The notes under the pieces were generated by a model that saw nothing but the letters and a program-made list of their open reading frames with translations, was not told where the DNA came from and did not search any database. Of a stretch of DNA of 56,861 nucleotides, positions 33,585-40,099 are shown piece after piece. The position numbers were made by a program, and so were the translations under genes. The stretch is from Merdiplasma sp905207905 (GTDB taxonomy: Bacteria; Bacillota; Clostridia; Lachnospirales; Lachnospiraceae), in the NCBI GenBank assembly GCA_902475025.1, contig CABRXX010000013.1, forward strand, positions 1 through 56,861. Direction: 5' to 3'. Positions within the stretch are counted from its first letter, which is position 1. The number at the start of each line of letters is the position of its first letter.

Positions 33585-34169
33585 ATGATCTATGGATATG
33601 CAAGAGTAAGCACAAAGGGGCAGGCAAAGGACGGGAACAGTTTGGAAGCCCAGGAAAAAGCACTGAGGGCAGAAGGAGCTACGGAGATCTATCGGGAAGC
33701 ATTCACAGGCACTAAAACAGAGCGGCCAGAGTTTACTAAGCTGATCGATGAGCTACAAGAGGGTGACACACTAGTAGTTACTAAGTTGGATCGAATTGCC
33801 AGAACTGCAGCTAAAGGGATAGAGCTGGTAGATGGGTTATTGAATAGAGGAATTAAGATACACATTCTTAATATGGGACTCCTGGATAACAGTACAACAG
33901 GGAAGCTGATCCGGAACATATTCTTTGCTTTTGCTGAATTTGAGAGGGACATGATAGTGGAGCGGACACAGGAAGGTAAAGCGATAGCAAGAGCTACAGC
34001 GAAAGCAAAAGGGGAGAAGTTTAAAGAGGGTAGACCTGTGGTATATTCCAGGCAGCAGAAAGAACACGCTTTAGAACTGTTAAATGACCACAGCTATACA
34101 CAGGTAGAAGCAATGACTGGTATATCTAAGTCTACACTGATCCGATTTAAACGCAAAAAGGGGCTGTAA
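33585..34169 (+). CDS. Serine recombinase (resolvase/invertase family)
   Basis: 194 residues. The catalytic Ser9 is in YGYARVSTKGQ, with the other active-site arginines in KLDRIARTAAKG. An EFERDMIVERTQEGKA-type linker helix leads to a C-terminal HTH (YTQVEAMTGISKSTLIRFKR). The length is that of small resolvase/invertase enzymes. GGGAGGGC precedes the ATG. The GTGTCATAA copies upstream are candidate res subsites. It may resolve dimers of a replicating form of the element or invert a segment; neither is proven here. Confidence 0.9.
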   Translation: MIYGYARVSTKGQAKDGNSLEAQEKALRAEGATEIYREAFTGTKTERPEFTKLIDELQEGDTLVVTKLDRIARTAAKGIELVDGLLNRGIKIHILNMGLLDNSTTGKLIRNIFFAFAEFERDMIVERTQEGKAIARATAKAKGEKFKEGRPVVYSRQQKEHALELLNDHSYTQVEAMTGISKSTLIRFKRKKGL

Positions 34170-34192
34170 CTTCACACACAGCCCTATTTTTT
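34160..34192 (+). terminator. Terminator of the serine recombinase gene
   Basis: GGGCTGT (34161-34167) pairs with ACAGCCC (34178-34184), then TATTTTTT. It overlaps the stop codon. Confidence 0.8.
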
Positions 34193-34355
34193 ACTCTGCC
34201 ACAGAAAACACCGAAAAACGCAGCTTTTCATTGAGAATACAAGGAAAATATTAAGTGTCGAATTTTGTTGTAAATAGGCGAATTTTGCCCTATAGACTGC
34301 CTAAGCATGGCAATGGGGGGTATTTAAACCGTAAAAAGGTACTTATTATTTATAA

Positions 34356-34517
34356 TACATATACGCTGGTAACTTCACACACGCAGCCGGAGCTATATCA
34401 TTTCTGAATTTCTTGGATGAATATGATTATGCCCACTTTGATGATGCCCTGAATACTTGGGTTGTTGATATTAAGGACTTTGCACAGGATATTTTTGGGG
34501 TAGAAATTATCAGTTAA
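34356..34517 (+). pseudogene. 3' gene fragment of unknown family
   Basis: An open stretch of about 53 codons ends AHFDDALNTWVVDIKDFAQD...EIIS and a stop, with no start codon or ribosome site. It has the look of a real C-terminus with mixed acidic and aromatic residues. The sequence just before it (34369-34382) repeats 14 bases found after the recombinase gene, so a rearrangement may have cut it. Outside this fragment, 34193-34596 shows no other gene. Confidence 0.4.
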
Positions 34518-34596
34518 CCTAATATAGTTAAATGTTAAATCCTACCCCAAGTAGTTGCGTAATCACTTAGATTCCCCCTCTCTTAAGAGACACCAT

Positions 34597-34628
34597 AAAA
34601 AAGCCCCAGAACTATAACATTCTGGAGC
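34597..34628 (-). terminator. Leftward terminator of the decayed ParB-like region
   Basis: On the minus strand GCTCCAGAA pairs with TTCTGGGGC, followed by TTTTTT (plus-strand A's at 34597-34602). Confidence 0.8.
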
Positions 34629-34656
34629 CATTTTGTCACCGGAGATTTTGGAGGAA

Positions 34657-35591
34657 CCGAATAATTCGGATCCTGTACATTTTGCCAAAACGTAATTATT
34701 TCCTCTTGCCACATTTTATGGAGCGGTAATTATTTCCGATTCTCATGAGCTGTCAGATCGGCCGGAGCTTTTGGAAGTGAATTATTCGGAACCCTATATA
34801 TTACTGGCAGCCGAATTATTCGGTTCACCAGATCAAGTCCGAATTATTCGGTTTTGATAAGTTGCTCCAGCCGAATTATTTCTTCTTGCCACATTTTGAA
34901 AAGACGAAATTATTTCGTAGTTTTTGGGTCTACCTTCTCTAATCCCATAAATCCTCTCCAATTCCGGGATCATCTCTGTTAGGAGCTTGTAATTTTGGAG
35001 AGTACGAACATCCATATCAAGTTGCGCTGCTAGATCTGATTGAGCTTTTGGCAAGACGAAATTATTTCGTTTTGCAAAATTTTTGAGGGTTCCTAATTAT
35101 TATAAACCCTATATATTACTGGATACCGAATTATTCGGTAAGCTGCGATGTCTGACTGTTATTTTGCAATTACCGAATTATTCGGTTTTTGCGATTTTGT
35201 AATTACCGAATTATTCGGTAGTTCTTCCTGTTCATCCGGTGAGAGATTACGCATTATAGCAAGGGCAGTAGTCTTGGTAACAATACCAGTATCTACCAGA
35301 TCCTCCAACTCCGGGATCATTTCTGTCAGGAGTTTGTAATTATTAAGAGTATCTACGGAAATTCCTAATTGAGAAGCTAGTTCTTCTTGAGTTTTAATCA
35401 GAACATAATTATTACGTTCTGATTTTGTTTCTTCACTTTTACGATCTCCGCCATTATGAATCCCATAAATTCGCTCCAATTCCGGGATCATATCTGTTAA
35501 GAGTTTGTAATTATTAAGAGTGTCTACCGAAATACCCGCTTCTTTTGCTAACTGTTTTTGTGTCTTTTTTGGTGTTTCCGAATTATTCGGA
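34657..35591. repeat. Cluster of AATTATT-centred short palindromes
   Basis: Perfect odd-length palindromes occur at 34657, 34811, 34839 (CCGAAT-N-ATTCGG), 34904 and 35056 (ACGAAAT-T-ATTTCGT), 35124 and 35204 (TACCGAAT-T-ATTCGGTA), 35172 (ACCGAAT-T-ATTCGGT) and 35577 (TCCGAAT-T-ATTCGGA). Near-perfect copies lie at 34724 and 35401, and degenerate ones at 34689, 34777, 34871 and 35093. Arms change together so pairing is kept. They fall in different reading frames of the decayed ParB-like gene. Confidence 0.8.
34833..35096 (-). pseudogene. Detached third module of the ParB-like gene
   Basis: This minus-strand open stretch carries KAQSDLAAQLDMDVRTLQNYK, then LLTEMIPELERIYGIREGRP, the same module seen twice in the 35159-35776 frame. 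It is preceded by a stop codon at 35097 and trails into RRNNSAGATYQNRIIRT, coded by the palindromes. A TTG at 35054 could start it, but the flanking stops and duplicates make a functional protein unlikely. It represents a further duplication of the HTH unit that has decayed. Confidence 0.6.
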
Positions 35592-35776
35592 TTTACCTCA
35601 TATTGATTTCCTTGAAATGAAGTTGCACCGTGTTTAATCCCATAAATCCTTTCTAATTCTTTAAACCTGAGTCCGATCTGCTTATCAGATCCATCTACAT
35701 TACCTCGCTGTCGGAGATTAGTCTCTAATAACTCCTGTAGTATCTGGTCATCGTTGTCGTAGGTATGTTTTAAGAG
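35159..35776 (-). pseudogene. N-terminally truncated ParB-like protein with duplicated HTH modules
   Basis: The open frame of about 205 codons reads LLETNLRQRGN (typical end of a ParB/Srx nuclease domain), KELERIYGIKHG, then two HTH modules with LAKEAGISVDTLNNYKLLTD and LASQLGISVDTLNNYKLLTE, joined by a repeated MIPELERIYGI. It continues DTGIVTKTTALAIMRNLSPDEQEEL and ends in PNNSVITKSQKPNNSVIAK. The N-terminal ParB domain is missing. The first in-frame start is internal (35491). The truncation point lies only 11 bases beyond the Uma2-like stop, suggesting a deletion junction. Confidence 0.7.
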
Positions 35777-35787
35777 TGCTCAAAAAA

Positions 35788-36330
35788 TTAGTATTCTAAT
35801 TGACTAAAGTCAATCACCAGATCCTCATAAATCCCAGCCTTCACTGCATCTGCGAAGCTATAGTCCTCCGTAGTTTCAAGCTCAAAGTTGTATACCGTAA
35901 TGCGCTTTTTACTGGGATCAACAATCCAATATTCACGGACACCTGCGGTACGGTATTTGAAGAGTTTCGTGAAATAGTCCATGCGCTTGCTGCTGGGGGA
36001 CACGATTTCGATGATCCAGTCAGGGGCACCGTTGCAGCCCTGGTCATTTAGTTTGTTCTTATCGCAGATTACAGAGATATCCGGTTCCACGTAATTGGTA
36101 TCGTTCTCATTAAGGAATACCGCAAACGGAGCAGGGTATACCTCACAGGAGCCTTTTTTAGTAGAAATATAGTTGTTGATAGTGGTGCAGATATCTATTA
36201 CAAGTTTTTGATGAGTTCGGCTGGGGGGAGACATATAGTAGATCTTTCCATCGATCAGCTCCGCCCGTTCGCCCTCCGGTAAGTTATAGATATCTTCTGT
36301 GGTATAGGTTTGGTCTTTTAATAATGGCAT
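35788..36330 (-). CDS. Uma2-family (DUF820) putative endonuclease
   Basis: 180 residues from ATG 36330, which has AAAGGA upstream; an ATG six codons earlier lacks a ribosome site. The PD-(D/E)XK-like Uma2 core is visible: ERAELIDGKIYYMSPPSRTHQ, YVEPDISVICD, DWIIEIVSPSS and YFTKLFKYRTAGVREYWIVD. The family is very common in cyanobacteria and found in Firmicute islands; its function is unproven. The gene sits just downstream of a ribbon-helix-helix-like gene, possibly as an operon. Confidence 0.85.
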   Translation of the reverse strand: MPLLKDQTYTTEDIYNLPEGERAELIDGKIYYMSPPSRTHQKLVIDICTTINNYISTKKGSCEVYPAPFAVFLNENDTNYVEPDISVICDKNKLNDQGCNGAPDWIIEIVSPSSKRMDYFTKLFKYRTAGVREYWIVDPSKKRITVYNFELETTEDYSFADAVKAGIYEDLVIDFSQLEY

Positions 36331-36375
36331 GGCAACACATCCTTTCATAGATAGTATAGGAATAATGCAAGCGGG

Positions 36376-36564
36376 TTATTCGGCATCCCGCTCCATACGT
36401 TCTTCTATTGCTTTTTTGATATAACTGTTTACTTTTTCGCCCGCAGCTTCTGCAGCAGCCTTGATCTGTTCATATTTTTCTTTTTGAACATCCAAAGGGA
36501 TCCTTTTTAATTTTTCTTTAGCGTATTTTATGTTGTACTCTGCTTTGTTTTGGTTGTATGCCAA
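36376..36564 (-). CDS. Small ribbon-helix-helix-like (Arc-type) protein
   Basis: 62 residues. LKRIPLDVQKEKYEQIKAAAEAAGEKVNSYIKKAIEERM has the strand-helix-helix pattern of Arc/MetJ repressors and antitoxins. GAAAGAAGGT precedes the ATG. It is 45 bases upstream of the Uma2-like gene and may be its regulator or antitoxin-type partner. It may also act on the dyad operator about 100-170 bases upstream, although HTH proteins elsewhere in the element are alternative ligands. Confidence 0.7.
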   Translation of the reverse strand: MAYNQNKAEYNIKYAKEKLKRIPLDVQKEKYEQIKAAAEAAGEKVNSYIKKAIEERMERDAE

Positions 36565-36664
36565 GTGTCTACCTTCTTTCTTTTAATGGGAAATGATCTA
36601 ATCCCACTTATATAAAAGAATATATCATAAAGTCAATCCTATGTACATGGTGAAAATGCATAAA

Positions 36665-36732
36665 TACTGCGTACATAATTTGTTGAATATTGCCAATTTA
36701 CAGTGTACGCAGTATGTGTTATACTGCGTACA
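36665..36732 (+). promoter_or_regulatory. Promoter with perfect 11-bp dyad operator
   Basis: TTTACA (36697-36702) and TATACT (36720-36725) are 17 bases apart. TGTACGCAGTA (36704-36714) and TACTGCGTACA (36722-36732) form a perfect inverted repeat over the spacer and -10. A further direct copy of TACTGCGTACA lies at 36665-36675. This is a strong repressor-operator arrangement controlling the small-gene cluster that follows. Confidence 0.8.
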
Positions 36733-36818
36733 TAGTGAAAGGCAAGGAACAAACGGATGCTTAAGAATAGATCGGATGGCCTTTGCGGTGGGAGGTAAAA
36801 CCGTAGAAAGTAGGGCTG

Positions 36819-36983
36819 ATGGACAGACAGGGCTATGAATTTGCAGTAGTTACACAAGGGAATGTGGTCACGGCAGTAGGGCGGAGCGCAGTATTCTGCC
36901 CAAAGGTGAACTATACGGGAAAGGAAACAAAGTGGTTTGATGATACCAAGCTAATAAAACAGCCGCAGAAGAAGGAGGGGTAA
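36819..36983 (+). CDS. Small element protein 1
   Basis: 54 residues from ATG 36819 (GAAAGTAGGG upstream), beginning MDRQGYEFAVVTQGNV and ending QPQKKEG. It is hydrophilic, with a GRSAVFCPKVNYTGKETKWFDD centre. Its family is not recognised. The reading frame sits in a run of closely spaced small genes after the dyad-operator promoter, which supports it being real. The next gene starts four bases after its stop. Confidence 0.5.
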   Translation: MDRQGYEFAVVTQGNVVTAVGRSAVFCPKVNYTGKETKWFDDTKLIKQPQKKEG

Positions 36984-36987
36984 CAAG

Positions 36988-37116
36988 ATGAGTGGATGGT
37001 ATAACAGGGAACTGTGGTATGCGCTGGCACTGGCGATTATTAAGGATATTACGCCGGATGAAGCCATGTGTGCAATGAAAGTAGCACCTTACAGCAAGCG
37101 AACTAAGCAGATATAA
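36988..37116 (+). CDS. Small element protein 2
   Basis: 42 residues from ATG 36988 with GAAGGAGGGG seven bases upstream, the best ribosome site in the cluster. The protein begins MSGWYNRELWYALALAIIKD and has a helix that is part hydrophobic, then EAMCAMKVAP and a basic tail YSKRTKQI. It could be a small regulator or membrane-associated peptide. No family is recognised. Confidence 0.55.
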   Translation: MSGWYNRELWYALALAIIKDITPDEAMCAMKVAPYSKRTKQI

Positions 37117-37157
37117 GTATCATAGTCTTAATAAATTAGTGTGGAGGTATGGAGCAT

Positions 37158-37361
37158 ATGGAAAACGTATTCTTGAATGTATTTACAATGAAAGAGTTGG
37201 GTATTCTTTTTGATGTATTGAATTTGGCCGCTGTTCATTCGGAGAATGCTGCGGGTTTAGTGGCAGATGATAGAGTCCGGGAAGAGATTGCCAGGTATAA
37301 AAGTAACCTGCTGCATTTAAGTGGAAAGATTGTATATTTGATGGAGGTAATTTCATTATGA
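37158..37361 (+). CDS. Small element protein 3
   Basis: 67 residues from ATG 37158, with GTGGAGG upstream; an ATG three codons earlier is too close to that site. The sequence (MENVFLNVFTMKELGILFDV ... AARYK-type helix ... IVYLMEVISL) is mostly helical and leucine rich, with no membrane segment obvious. It overlaps the next gene by ATGA, so the two are translationally coupled. No family is recognised. Confidence 0.6.
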   Translation: MENVFLNVFTMKELGILFDVLNLAAVHSENAAGLVADDRVREEIARYKSNLLHLSGKIVYLMEVISL

Positions 37362-37519
37362 AGAAGAAAGACGATTATCTGGATTTTGAATTGTTTACAA
37401 AGCTGACAAAGGATGAGCCGGTGCGTTATTCCAAGAATAAGACAACAGATGCGGAGTACATCGGGATGATCCTTGGCGTGATCGTATTTTTTGCGATTGC
37501 TGCGTTGATATTCGGATAG
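37358..37519 (+). CDS. Small membrane protein of the element
   Basis: 53 residues. The start ATG overlaps the stop of the preceding gene (ATGA) and has GGAGGTAA upstream. A charged N-terminal half (KKKDDYLDFELFTKLTKDEP) is followed by one C-terminal membrane helix (YIGMILGVIVFFAIAALIFG). The topology suggests a tail-anchored protein with its N-terminus in the cytoplasm. Function unknown. A terminator lies about 55 bases downstream. Confidence 0.65.
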   Translation: MKKKDDYLDFELFTKLTKDEPVRYSKNKTTDAEYIGMILGVIVFFAIAALIFG

Positions 37520-37573
37520 GAACAGCCATTTTTACATAGAAATACAGGAACTCATAGTGATTTGTTTTAGAAT

Positions 37574-37610
37574 AAAAAGACCTTTTGGATTAATCCGAGA
37601 GGTCTTTTTT
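37574..37610 (+). terminator. Terminator of the small-gene cluster
   Basis: AAAAAGACCT (37574-37583) pairs with AGGTCTTTTT (37600-37609) around GGATTAATCC, with a T tract. Confidence 0.85.
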
Positions 37611-37664
37611 AATGGGTATAACTTTGGTGAGTTTTTGTGGTGTAGCGTTTGCTATGCCTTACAC

Positions 37665-37710
37665 AACTCTTCCCGATAGTGTTGCAGCACCGTTTGAGGG
37701 AAGAGTTTTT
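37665..37710 (+). terminator. Second terminator before the excision genes
   Basis: AACTCTTCCC (37665-37674) pairs with GGGAAGAGTT (37698-37707), then TTT. The surrounding gap from 37520 to 37954 has no other gene that I can support; a frame at 37744-37989 lacks a ribosome site and overlaps the next gene. Confidence 0.75.
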
Positions 37711-37954
37711 CGTTGTTGATAAATCAAAGCATACTCCGAACAAATGAGGGGAAAAGTTTTAACCATTTTTTTAAACAAAAATTACGGAATAGAATTTGAA
37801 AAAGTGTTAATTTTCGTTGTAAATTCAATGTTTTTTTTTAAGCAAGAGCGTTTCCTATATGAAGGGGGAAAGCGCAGCAGGCGAAATGGGCAAGTGAACC
37901 GTGAAAATAATACATTACACAGAGAACTATTAAATGAATGGAGGATTAGAATTT

Positions 37955-38215
37955 ATGAGTCAGGAAGTATTAAGAAAAGAATTAAATAAGGTGCTGGATG
38001 CTGGAGTATCAGCCAAGGCAATTTCTAAGGTAACAGGGATTTATCATATTGATATCAGCCGCTTTAAGAATGGACAGATTATGCTAATGGAGGAGAAAGC
38101 CAAGCGATTGGAGCGGTATCTTGCGCTTGTAAAGTTGCCTACGGAGGCGGAGCTGGAATTAGATCCGAGGGATCGGCATGAAACAGATAGTTCCGCGGGT
38201 ATTATTAAGAGGTGA
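37955..38215 (+). CDS. Small HTH DNA-binding protein next to xis
   Basis: 86 residues from ATG 37955 (GGAGGA upstream; an in-frame ATG seven codons earlier is unlikely). Residues 5-55 have a helix-turn-helix pattern: LRKELNKVLDAGVSAKAISK, VTGIYHIDISRFKNGQIML, then EKAKRLERYL, like short Cro/CI-type regulators. The C-terminal third is acidic. Its place directly before xis and int suggests control of excision. An ordinary repressor of the dyad operator at 36704-36732 is also possible. Confidence 0.7.
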   Translation: MSQEVLRKELNKVLDAGVSAKAISKVTGIYHIDISRFKNGQIMLMEEKAKRLERYLALVKLPTEAELELDPRDRHETDSSAGIIKR

Positions 38216-38225
38216 AGTTTAAGAA

Positions 38226-38429
38226 ATGAATCAACAAGATAGTTTGTCATTAAATAATAAATATAATCTAACGGTTTCTGAAGCAGCTCTATATTTCAAT
38301 ATTGGCGAAAATAAATTAAGAAGCATGATAGCGGAGCCAACTTGCAATTTTGTTCTACATATCGGTAAAAAGTCCCTCATAAAAAGAAAAAAATTAGAAA
38401 AGTATTTAGATGAAATAATTTATTTGTAA
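38226..38429 (+). CDS. xis: Excisionase, Tn916 Xis family
   Basis: 67 residues. NLTVSEAALYFNIGENKLRSM is the winged-helix start, followed by FVLHIGKKSLIKRKKLEKYLDE, the typical Tn916-type Xis ending. Xis bends DNA and directs the integrase toward excision. It lies 11 bases after the HTH gene and about 100 bases before int, in the same order as in Tn916-like elements. Weak GAAGTTTAAGAA ribosome site. Confidence 0.88.
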   Translation: MNQQDSLSLNNKYNLTVSEAALYFNIGENKLRSMIAEPTCNFVLHIGKKSLIKRKKLEKYLDEIIYL

Positions 38430-38437
38430 TTGTATAG

Positions 38438-38515
38438 GCTGTTATGTAATGGTATGATAGAAGTATGATTTAAATTTGCTGCTTTCCAAATCTATACCAT
38501 ATATAACAGCTTTTT
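38438..38515 (+). terminator. Long stem-loop between xis and int
   Basis: The left arm 38438-38461 (GCTGTTATG...ATAGA) pairs with 38491-38510 (TCTATACCAT...AACAGC), followed directly by TTTTT. This is a good terminator in front of the integrase, so int expression from the xis side would be attenuated. Confidence 0.7.
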
Positions 38516-38532
38516 AAATGGAAGGTGATTAT

Positions 38533-39795
38533 ATGGGAAAAGATTTAAAAGGAAAAGAAATTGGAAAAGGAATTTGTCAAATGAAAAATAAGTCCTATCA
38601 AGGGAGGTATGTGGATCGTTTCGGGAACAGAAAGAGTGTTTATGGGAAAACAGTTAAGGAAGTAAAAAATAAAATGGCTGCTGCGATTGCAGATAATTTA
38701 GCACATAGAAATGTAGTAGACGAAAAGATTACATTGAATAAATGGTATGAAATGTGGATGGATGTATATAAAATACCGTATATACGCCAGCCTACGAAAA
38801 AATATTACGCATATATCTATGAAAGTAATATTAAACAGGAGTTAGGAAAAGAGAAACTTGTAGATTTAACAAAAATGAAAATCACACATACTCTGAATAC
38901 AGCAAAGAAGAAGGGATATTCTTGGGAAACTTTAAGTAAAATAAAAATAATGTTGGTTGATATGCTTGATAGAGCTATGGAAGATGATCTTTTAATTAAA
39001 AATCCTGCCCGTGGTGTTAGAATTCCCATGGAGAAAGAAGTGGAGCATATTAAGACACTTAGTATTCAGGAGCAGACATTGTTTTTTGAATGTAGTGCGG
39101 GTACATTCTATGATAATTTATATATCGTAGCAGTGAATACGGGATTACGCCCGGGCGAACTATTTGCATTGACTGAAAAGTCATTGGATTTTAATGAAAA
39201 GAAAATCATTGTGAACCAGACATTGGCCTATGATAAATTTGATGGGGATGAGCAAAAAACATTTCACTTGGTTCCGCCAAAGACGAAAAGCAGTATTAGG
39301 GAAGTTCCAATGAATTCAGCGTGTGTGGATGCGCTAAGAAAACAGTTGCTGCAGCATAAGATAGTGGTGAGTAAATCTCCAAAGAAGAATAAGATTGTGT
39401 TTGCGGATTTGATTTTTACCACGAAATTCGGAACACCGTTAAATTCAGAAATACTGAACCATGACATTTATAGTATTGTAGATGAAATAAATCTTAAGCG
39501 GGATCCGCTGGATGCCATAGAACGGATTTCAGGACATTCCTTCAGACATACTTTTGCTACCAGATGTTTTGAAGCAGGCATTTCGCCTAAAACAGTGCAG
39601 GCATATCTTGGTCATGCTACCCTTCAGATGACGATGGACTTATATACATCTGTACTTTCAGATAAGAAAAATGAAGATATGGCACTGCTGGAGAAATATA
39701 TGAAAGCTGCCACATTAAATGTAGAAAAGAATACTAGTGGTAAGATTGTTCAGCTATATGGAGAAACAAATGGTGTAAAAATGGTGTATGAATGA
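38533..39795 (+). CDS. int: Tyrosine integrase, Tn916 type
   Basis: 420 residues from ATG 38533, with GGAAGGTGAT just upstream; an ATG five codons earlier is less well placed. The N-terminus has an AP2-like arm-binding domain (SYQGRYVDRFGNRKSVYGKT), then a core-binding domain and the catalytic domain with Arg206 (NTGLRPGEL), His335 and Arg338 (GHSFRHTF), His361 (LGHATLQMT) and Tyr371 (DLYTSV). The stop codon lies 75 bases before the right attachment repeat, and its last codons form part of the arm repeats. Confidence 0.95.
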   Translation: MGKDLKGKEIGKGICQMKNKSYQGRYVDRFGNRKSVYGKTVKEVKNKMAAAIADNLAHRNVVDEKITLNKWYEMWMDVYKIPYIRQPTKKYYAYIYESNIKQELGKEKLVDLTKMKITHTLNTAKKKGYSWETLSKIKIMLVDMLDRAMEDDLLIKNPARGVRIPMEKEVEHIKTLSIQEQTLFFECSAGTFYDNLYIVAVNTGLRPGELFALTEKSLDFNEKKIIVNQTLAYDKFDGDEQKTFHLVPPKTKSSIREVPMNSACVDALRKQLLQHKIVVSKSPKKNKIVFADLIFTTKFGTPLNSEILNHDIYSIVDEINLKRDPLDAIERISGHSFRHTFATRCFEAGISPKTVQAYLGHATLQMTMDLYTSVLSDKKNEDMALLEKYMKAATLNVEKNTSGKIVQLYGETNGVKMVYE

Positions 39796-39809
39796 TTTAT
39801 GCGGTGTAA
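39770..39809 (+). repeat. Right arm-type integrase repeats
   Basis: GGTGTA occurs at 39772, 39783 and 39802, the first two 11 bases apart as on the left. The 28 bases at 39768-39795 equal 28154-28181. Confidence 0.65.
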
Positions 39810-39870
39810 AAAATTTAAAAAGTGTAGAGTTTACAATGAAAAATGGGTATACCAACATTCTAAACCAGCG

Positions 39871-39913
39871 TAATTATTACGTTTACCAGATCACGCCCTA
39901 TTCTCTGGGAAAG
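39871..39913 (+). repeat. Right attachment repeat
   Basis: 43 bases equal to 28003-28045 except one position. It marks the right boundary of the element. Confidence 0.9.
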
Positions 39914-39946
39914 CATGAGGAATCAGCGAAAAATAGGTATTTTTAG
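39872..39946 (+). pseudogene. Displaced 3' end of the original metA
   Basis: In the metA frame this reads NYYVYQITPYSLGKHEESAK, then NRYF and a stop. It is the chromosomal metA C-terminus cut off by the insertion. Comparison with the current end (YSLGKR) shows that the element supplied a shorter tail. Confidence 0.85.
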
Positions 39947-40017
39947 AGAACTCATAGGGACTTTAGCGTATTAAAGCGAATTGTTGTAAATTTTTATTTT
40001 GGGACTGTTATTTGTTT

Positions 40018-40054
40018 CTAAAGGGCAAAGCCGCTTTTGGGCATTGCCCTTTAG
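40018..40054. terminator. Original metA terminator
   Basis: CTAAAGGGCAA (40018-40028) pairs with TTGCCCTTTAG (40044-40054). It now lies beyond the element, and also faces the minus-strand SDR gene. The rest of 39947-40099 is empty. Confidence 0.7.
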
Positions 40055-40099
40055 CTGTATCATAATACAGTTTTTGTCATGCGTTTTTTCGGATTTTTT

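Larger units (their letters stand above)
28003..39913 (+). mobile_element. 11.9-kb integrative element in the 3' end of metA
   Basis: Bounded by a 43-base direct repeat of the metA 3' end (one mismatch). It encodes a tyrosine integrase and Xis at the right end, reading toward the right repeat, plus a serine recombinase, a Rep-like winged-helix protein, regulators and accessory genes. The base composition is more A/T-rich than the flanks. No relaxase, coupling protein or type IV secretion gene is visible, so it would be an integrative or mobilizable element or satellite that needs help to transfer, or one that has lost parts. Confidence 0.88.

Noticed and set aside
34657..35591. CRISPR array
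   Set aside because: Repeats are short palindromes with irregular 10-200 base spacing, sit in a decayed coding region, and no cas genes are present.
37744..37989. 81-codon frame before the HTH gene
   Set aside because: It has no ribosome site, an odd composition, and overlaps the better supported gene at 37955.
28003..39913. Full conjugative element (ICE)
   Set aside because: I looked for relaxase, VirD4/FtsK-like coupling protein and VirB4-like ATPase motifs in all frames and saw none.
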